64,000 nucleotides of DNA from Zygnema cylindricum (Eukaryota > Streptophyta > Zygnematophyceae > Zygnematales > Zygnemataceae). Position numbers and translations under genes: made by a program. Every line of letters starts with the position of its first letter. Position 1 is the stretch's first letter. The notes beneath the pieces were generated by a model. It saw only the letters and a program-made list of their open reading frames with translations, had not been told where the DNA came from and made no database searches. This document shows positions 58,101 through 64,000 of this stretch, in pieces. Where the stretch lies: contig JBBHKE010003324.1 in NCBI GenBank assembly GCA_037447655.1, positions 1 to 64,000 of the forward strand. The letters are read 5' to 3'.

Positions 58101-61100
58101 AAGGAGAGAGAAAACTCTGGTATGAGGATGAACTATTTGCAGGAAATTAGGGTGCTGTGTGACTAGGAGTGAGAAAACTCTGACAAGAGGGTTGATCATA
58201 GCTGGAAAATTAAAATGAATTGTTGCAGGAATATTCCTGTGTTCATGCACTTACCTGTGCTCTTGTGAACGTAATTCTGCTGGATTCACATATGGGAGTT
58301 CCTCTTGTGAAATAGTCCTATGCCTGGCGAAAGAAGGGAATTCCAACTCCTGTTGTCTTCTTGCATTTTTAAGACTTTGCCCTGCTAGTCTGGCTGTCTC
58401 CCCTGACCATGTGAAAAAATGTGGGTAATATTCGCTAGTAGTTTTTTGAATAGTTTGTGTCATTGATCGTCTAAGAGAGGGAACCTCTTCGTCATCAACC
58501 CTCTCCTCCACCTTCTCCTCCCTCTCCACCTTCTCCTCCCTCTCCACCTTCTCCTCCACCACCTCCTCCTTACCGCCCGAGGAAGACATATTTGCTTGAA
58601 TGCCATCCATGTGAAGACTGCTGATCGATGACAAATTTGAACTGCTGAGAATTTTGCCTTCAGAAATTGGCCGAAGATTGGGAGGGGCAGGAGAAGGAGA
58701 GACGTTATTTTGAGTTGTCAAAAGTCGTCTACCTGGAGAAGAATTTTCAGCTTGTTTCAAATATTTGTGGAAATAATATCGTCGAACCATTACAGGAAGT
58801 AAGGATGTAAAAACTTGGCCTCCCAATAACATCAAAGAGAGGAGAATCACTTGACTGAAAATAGAGAAAGTTCCCATTTGCACAGAGGCTAAACCAGTTA
58901 CAGTTAATGCCGAAGTAGAATTAAACAAAGCATCAACGAACTTAATTTGGCCAAGTTTAGTTGGAGGCAAAAGAAATATAACAAGCGTTCCTATAAGGTC
59001 AACAATGATGAAATAGAGAAAATGAAGGCGATAAAAGGTCATGTGTTTCTGGCTTAACTGCACTAACCAAAAATAAAATGAACGATTTTGCTTTTCCTTC
59101 CTTTTTCTCTGGTTGATATTCATCATCCTTTTCCAGACTGATGATATCCATCCAAAACAACCTTTGGACTTGTTATTGGTTGTCTCTCCTTCCAAAGTAA
59201 AATTAGTCAACATGCCTTGATCATCAACTGCTACCCTATCTTCTATTCCAGCTCCATCATGGAGAGTGAAATTCATCTCCTCTGCGCAGTCACTGCAATA
59301 ACAAAAGTAAAAAAAAAATGAAGAGCCCAGAGAGAAATTGATAAAATGATCTTAAGTGAACTGCAAACTTTTCCATCCTCTGCAAATTTCTGCATACCCA
59401 GTGTGCAGCACCATTTCAAACTGCCTGTTAATGCACTTTTGTAGTAAATCTTCACCAGGATAAGTTTGACTTAAAGGGTATGATGTTCAAGTTACAAACA
59501 GAAAAAAAAACAGCAAAGTTCATGTTCTTACAATAATACCTACCCACTCAACTGGAGCAACAGCCTACAAAGCAGTGTGTGGCGCCACAATCAACAAAAC
59601 CAACAAAATAAAATAAAATGGAGATTTTTTAAGCATCCGCATTAGTATTTCAATTCATGTCACAGTGTCAAACTACCAAAACACCTCCACATAAAGTTCA
59701 CCTAGACCAGAATCACAAATAACCCATGAGATGCTAGACGAAATCTAGTATTTGTTGGTAAATTAAACATTCCCCCAGCGACAAAACATATCGTAAAATT
59801 GCAATATACATTACAGCATGCTCAGTGTAGACATAGACATTTCCCAGGATCTGGGGATGACCACATTCATTTCTATCCATGATCTAGGATTGAAAGAAGC
59901 ATTCCAATCATTTCGTTTCTATGAGAACACAATTAAATTGCAAACCAGTCTCTGAGTTTTAAAAGGAGATTGTAATGCTTTTAGAAGGGCGTGTCGGTGA
60001 CTAATAACTTATCAAATGGTAACAGCTTGCAATATCCATTACTAACCTTTGGTAATATTTTTACACAGCTTTGGGAAAATAGTTTCAAAACATAACTCGC
60101 TTGTAATAGCCAAAAGGAAGATCAATTCCAAAACAATGAAGAAACAGCATATTTTTTTCTTTTTTGCATCTGATATCTGCAATGTTAGATGCCAAAGGGA
60201 GCATTGACATTTGTACAAAACTAATAGTTCTCAAAAGAAGTCAAACTAAGAGTTCCTCTAAAAAATTCAGCTAAGAGTTCTCAAATGAAGTCAAACTAAG
60301 AGTTCTCAAATGAAATGAAGTCAAACGAATAATTCTCAAATGAAGTCAAAAGAACACACACTCCACTGACACAGTTTGTGGCTGTTTCGCATGGGCTCGT
60401 AACATACAAGAATTTCAGCAAACAACGATTGCTCTTCAAAAAACAAAACACAGAAACGAGGAATCTTTGGACATGAGCGTAGTTCATCCAGAACTGGCAA
60501 ACAACATCCACAGGAGAAAAAAAAAAAAAAGGTGTCAACTGCCAAGAAAACAAACAAGAAACGCCACACTGCTATTTGTCATGGACAACAAGGACAAACC
60601 TTTAAATAGTTTTGCAATTAACATAACATTCCTCTTGATATTCCTAAAGTTTAATAATTTCAGTATTCTTTTCAATATTCCTTTTTATATTCCTATTGCT
60701 ATTCCTTCCCATACTTCGTCTGGTCAATTCCTTTGGATGCTCTTTTTGGTAAAAATTATGTAAAGAATATCTCACCTGAGAGATTGAGTTTCTGTCGAAA
60801 AAGGAGTTTCTTCATTATTGATTGTGTCCTCTCTTTTTGACAGACTGTTAACTCTTTTTTTAAACTTGATTCCACTAGGGGACAATGCAGAAAACATTGT
60901 GGAGTGGAATGAACCCTCAACCACTGAAGTCTGTCCTGAGACAGGTGAAAAAGAAAACCCTAAAACATTATTAATCGGCCAAACATCTTGGGAGCTTCTT
61001 CAAGTACTCATGTTAAGAGTGACAAAGTCTTAAATATCGATGTGATCTTAAATACTTAAACCTCCAACTATTTTGTTAAAAAACGAGAAATCCATGATTG

Positions 61101-62563
61101 AGAAACCATAGTGATGAAATAAGAGCGTTGCAATCCTGAAATTGATTCAAAAGAATAGTAGTTCCCAACAATTTCAAACAGAATTAAAACTTTTCATGTA
61201 AGTAGTGTAGATTTTACTAATTCTCAAAATTTGAAATAATCTAAGATCACGTGCATGGCATTACCGTTTTCGTGGCATTTAAAACTTAATGCACACGGAA
61301 CGCATTTAGTGCGGCATTTAGATCGATTGAAATGAACCGTTGGATTGAAGAAAGGTACAACGTGAATAGCTATTAGTGATAATGTGGTTTTCGACTCTTA
61401 AAACACCCTTTCTCCGTACACACATGTCGGATTGTGGACCTAACGGTTGCGATTGAAAGGTAAGATTCTCAGCTTCCGATTGGCGATCTCAAATTGGAAA
61501 TCAGACAAGTGTGTACGGAGAAAATATGTTTTACGTTGCGAAAAAAATATTAACACTCATAGCTAGTGTTGGGTATCGAGGACCGTTTGCCGATATTCGA
61601 TATATATCGAATTTCAGGTACTCGATAACCGATATATCGCTTCGATATATCGAATTTCAAATCACCGCGATATATCTCCAATATATCGCCGATATATCGT
61701 ATCGTCAATATATCGAAGCTAAAAAAAAATAAAAAAATCCCACAGGTTTTCAAAGTCTCGTGACTTCGAACAAAGTGACTGTAAAATCTTTGCCGGAAAG
61801 GAATACGGTTTTTTCCTGAAAGTCAGCAGAGTGAAGGAGATCTCTGAGGTACATTGACGAGGTACACTTGTGAAGTACACGTACGACATGCGCAGGTACG
61901 ATTTTCCAGACGAAAAAGGTTGGTTTCCAGATATTCGATGATTTTTGAGATTTGGTAGTCAGCTTACGTGGAACCACTCATATCAGAACACGTATGTAAA
62001 TTTTTTTGACAAAAGATACGTGATGTACCCGAGGCCTCTGTAATACATAAATTTTGCTGTCCGTATTATTACAGAGACCTCCACGTGTAACCATACCCCA
62101 AATAATTAATCATTACAATTTCAGAATTAGTATTTTTTTGTCGGTTACATTTTGCGGCGTCTACATTTAAGTCACGGAACGAAAATCACGGTATTAGACA
62201 ATTTGACTTTTTCGGTAAAATAACATATTATATAAAAAAAAAAATAAAAAAAAATACTATCCATCGCGATATATATCGCGATATTTTATGTTGGTCTCGG
62301 TACGATATATCGAGGATCCTGCTCGATCGATATTCAATATATCGAATATCGAGATTATCGCGATATGAATTTACCCGATACCCAACACTACTAATAGCGA
62401 TACACGGTGTACCGATCAACGCGTCATAGTACGGAAACTCACGTGCCAGTTTCAAATGGTTGTTTTCAAGGTTAACTTAGTGCGTGGACTTTAAAATTAT
62501 GATTCTGTCTCAGTAGGTTTCGGTTTCATTCAGTGACATACCTGCTGGAAGTTCAATATTCAT
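52116..62563 (-). CDS. TRK/HKT-family K+/Na+ transporter, 11 coding exons, 851 aa
   Basis: Exons (minus): 62563-62542, 60935-60776, 59292-58255, 57947-57791, 56848-56470, 56192-56075, 55739-55473, 54996-54908, 54097-53954, 53179-53083, 52200-52116. Every intron is GT-AG, and phases join to an open 2556-nt frame. An integral plasma-membrane cation transporter with four M1-P-M2 units is inferred. Filter glycines are visible in all four P-loops: SALTVTGLASV (G about 194), VSAFQNAGFGL (about 468), NTRSSGFTVV (about 604), SAYGNVGLSLG (about 720). HKTs with Gly in the first loop are usually K+-permeable. Beyond the last membrane segment, GRHRGLPENIDSAI, plus MMYIAAYP and VYED, match fungal TRK signatures better than angiosperm HKT (about 500-550 aa). 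A cytosolic loop of about 170 residues separates units 1 and 2. Exon 10 and 11 ends are the least certain. Confidence 0.88.
54545..54759. mobile_element. MITE in intron of the transporter gene
   Basis: 215 bp, ends CACTGTGTATCGCTGTTAG and CTAATAGCGATACACGGTG, TA on both sides. Near-copy of 3613-3828. It lies in the intron between the exons ending at 54908 and starting at 54097, and leaves splice sites untouched. Confidence 0.85.
60222..60352. repeat. Intronic tandem repeat, about 26-bp unit
   Basis: Four to five units with core CTAAGAGTTCTCAAATGAAG and TCAAAC in the intron between the exons at 60776 and 59292. No function evident. Confidence 0.65.
61358..62409. mobile_element. MITE split by a hAT-like element, in transporter intron
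   Basis: Left part 61358-61563 and right end 62391-62409 together form a copy of the 215-bp MITE subfamily (ends CAACGTGAATAGC and GCGATACACGGTG, TA flanks). The interruption is the hAT-like element 61564-62390. Located in the first coding intron. Confidence 0.8.
61564..62390. mobile_element. Non-autonomous hAT-like element, 827 bp
   Basis: Perfect terminal inverted repeats TAGTGTTGGGTATCG and CGATACCCAACACTA. The 8-bp target duplication is CTCATAGC / CTAATAGC (61556-61563, 62391-62398; one change). Blocks of CGATATATCG words crowd both subterminal regions. No transposase frame. Third member of the family at 7034 and 50001. Confidence 0.85.
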
Positions 62564-63389
62564 TGGCAATCTCAATTTCTTCTCTAAATTAAAAAGAAAA
62601 AACAACCTAAAGCAAAATAAATAAAAATTGGCAGGAAAGAGCCTACAATATCAAGCAATCGTTCAACAAGCCAGCGTTTAAACCAATGCCATACGCCACA
62701 AAGAAACTGGAAAATGCAAGTCTAAGATAATAACATATAAAAATTCAAAAATAAAGACATATACTACAACATCCGCACTTAAAGATATTACTTGAAAACA
62801 TAAAAAGCTTTCCAACATAAAAAATGCTTCACATTATGCAACAGTTGAATAAATATCTATGCAATAGAATATTTAGGTATATTAATTAAGTATGTAAGTA
62901 CATTATTATTTAATTAATGTTAAAAGTAGGTTGTTAACAAGGATTAGCAGAATAAATAAAACTAAAAACACAGGAGATCATCCTTGTTAACATAAACATC
63001 TGCTAAGTTGTCAGGTTCAATAACATACACCATTCATTTGTTTTGCTAATGCAGGTTTAAAAAAACATATGAAATATGTAAATTCAAGGTTCAAAAACAC
63101 ATACATATTTATAACATAATAAAAATTTATTTGTTTTGCTATGGTATTATTTTTGCTTCACCATCCCCTTTGCTTTAGAAAGTCACGTAGACGCTTGGCT
63201 GAATATAGGAACAACACGATTGTAAGGTTTACTAGACTGACTTAAACTATATATCTTACAGAAAAGAAGATAATTTCTTTTTTTTCTTATCTTCTGTATA
63301 TCTTATCTTACTGTATATCTTGTTAACGTTCTTTATCTAATTAAATAAATAGAATCAAAAGTATCAAACCTTACCTTGATTTCCTGTGA

Positions 63390-63545
63390 CTACATTCTCC
63401 TCATTGATTCCCTTTCTGTCGATTGATTAAGAAATATCTTTTCCTTCCATTTCCTCAAGTCTGCTGACATTAAACGTCTGCTCCTGGAGATTAAGTAAAC
63501 GAGCAACCGTTGCAGTTTTCCTGCGTATAACAAGATTTTCGCCAT
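63390..63545 (-). CDS. Upstream ORF in the transporter leader, 51 aa
   Basis: Starts MAKILLYAGKLQ and is basic, with hydrophobic patches; it stops in the leader exon just before the donor site. It does not splice in frame to the transporter. A second, shorter upstream ATG frame starts near 63646. Such frames often lower translation of the main frame; there is no evidence here that the peptide itself matters. Confidence 0.3.
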   Translation of the reverse strand: MAKILLYAGKLQRLLVYLISRSRRLMSADLRKWKEKIFLNQSTERESMRRM

Positions 63546-63570
63546 CTCCACGTGAAAATTTGAGATACCG

Positions 63571-63578
63571 CCACGTGG
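63571..63578. promoter_or_regulatory. G-box in the transporter leader
   Basis: CCACGTGG within GCCACGTGGCA, a perfect palindromic ACGT-core site, with another CCACGTGA at 63548-63555. The same extended word occurs in copia LTRs (about 32027, 43998). Possible bZIP/bHLH site, inferred stress responsiveness. Confidence 0.45.
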
Positions 63579-63712
63579 CAGGAGTAGCTATCCAAAGATG
63601 TGAACGGCAGCGACAACTTTGAGCAGTTTCTTTCCTCTTTCCATTGCTCCGTATCTCGAGCTAGCGAAACCGCGTGGAAACACTATATCTTGTGAACTCG
63701 TACGTTACTCGT

Positions 63713-63724
63713 ATTATATAAATA
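63713..63724 (-). promoter_or_regulatory. Candidate TATA box of the transporter gene
   Basis: On the minus strand TTTATATAATA stands about 30 bp before the presumed start of the leader exon, in otherwise AT-rich DNA. It is the only good TATA match upstream of the leader. Confidence 0.4.
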
Positions 63725-63759
63725 ATTAAATAATTAAATATTTAAAGTTTTTCCTGATA

Positions 63760-63935
63760 GGGCTCCTGCTCCGTCAGGGGCCAAAGTGGTCATTTCAAGG
63801 CGACTTTCAATGGCTGGGTAGATTATCGCCGTACGATTCTAACGGCATGTAACTTGGACAGTCAGGATTTACCCAATCATTGAAAACGGGCCTTGAAATT
63901 GCCGCTTTTTGGGCCCCCTGATGGAGCGGGAGCCC
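63760..63935. mobile_element. GC-rich MITE upstream of the transporter gene
   Basis: Terminal inverted repeats of about 45 bp: GGGCTCCTGCTCCGTCAGGG at left and its imperfect complement at right ending GGAGCGGGAGCCC. Flanks are ATA and TTA; a 3-bp TWA-type duplication would fit PIF/Harbinger but is not exact. 176 bp, non-coding, starting about 35 bp upstream of the TATA box. Confidence 0.65.
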
Positions 63936-64000
63936 TTAGGGCTTTCGGGCTTCGGCCCATTGGGCCCCAAAGTATAAAGAGAAAGATTTTATTTCCGAGA

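Larger units (their letters stand above)
62564..63690 (-). other. 5' UTR of the transporter gene with one intron
   Basis: The start-codon exon extends to 62583 (acceptor TTTAG). The intron is 62584-63374, with donor AAG/GTAAGG at 63375-63374. The leader exon runs from 63375 to about 63690. Reading the coding frame upstream of the chosen ATG (62563) meets a stop in the leader exon with no other ATG between, which fixes the start. The leader contains upstream ATGs. The transcription start is inferred from the TATA box. Confidence 0.6.

Noticed and set aside
58251-59276. Single-exon 341-codon gene starting at ATG 59276
   Set aside because: The frame continues upstream through a good acceptor (TTATTGCAG at 59293) to an exon at 60935-60776 and a start at 62563, and downstream through a strong donor at 58255. 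It is the third coding exon of the transporter, not a gene.
63390-63545. N-terminal coding exon of the transporter
   Set aside because: In the frame that splices to the 62583-62542 exon the leader has a TAA stop and no later ATG; the 51-codon frame ends before the donor site.

Overview
The window reads as nuclear DNA of a land plant or close streptophyte relative, probably an early-diverging one. The retroelement primer sites match plant initiator tRNA-Met, the one convincing host gene is intron-rich with GT-AG introns, and the rest is a deep nest of LTR retrotransposons and MITEs. There is no operon structure, rRNA, CRISPR array or credible bacterial gene. The species cannot be named from sequence alone.

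Layout. (1) 1-10.8 kb is gene-free sequence with TA-flanked MITEs (186-397, 1869-2448, 3613-3828, 9772-10310), a 1.1-kb non-autonomous hAT-type element with a perfect 8-bp target duplication (7034-8148), a diverged dispersed repeat and minisatellites. (2) 10829-43476 is one old chromodomain-type Ty3/gypsy element split by later insertions. The first insertion, 14264-21561, is a young Ty1/copia composite with three LTRs and two internal regions, bounded by one 5-bp duplication (ATAAG). The second, 23583-39938, is a pile of copia elements: A, with a reversed solo LTR in its 5' LTR and complete copia B inside its gag, followed directly by the 5'-truncated copia C. Three MITEs sit in the gypsy 3' LTR. 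(3) 43599-48068 is a minus-strand copia relic (D). It is followed at 48069-48297 by an uninterrupted copy of the sequence that flanks the gypsy insertion. (4) 48.3-52.1 kb is gene-free, pyrimidine-rich and repeat-rich. (5) 52116-62563, minus strand, is a host gene of 11 coding exons whose frame closes exactly (851 aa). It encodes a four-P-loop TRK/HKT K+/Na+ transporter that looks more like fungal TRK than angiosperm HKT. Its 5' UTR exon, TATA box and a promoter-side MITE lie at 63.4-63.9 kb.

The copia elements share an unusual design. The primer-binding site directly after the LTR is complementary to the anticodon arm, not the 3' end, of initiator tRNA-Met (the half-tRNA or hemivirus mode), and the gag ATG lies inside it. 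Their LTRs also carry an antisense tRNA-like module (A-box-like segment plus T-arm/B-box) and ACGT-core G-box motifs. One subfamily has lost protease, integrase and reverse transcriptase, and keeps gag plus a still-open RNase H-derived tail. Coordinates come from reading the sequence by eye; LTR ends and splice sites were cross-checked by target duplications and reading-frame continuity.
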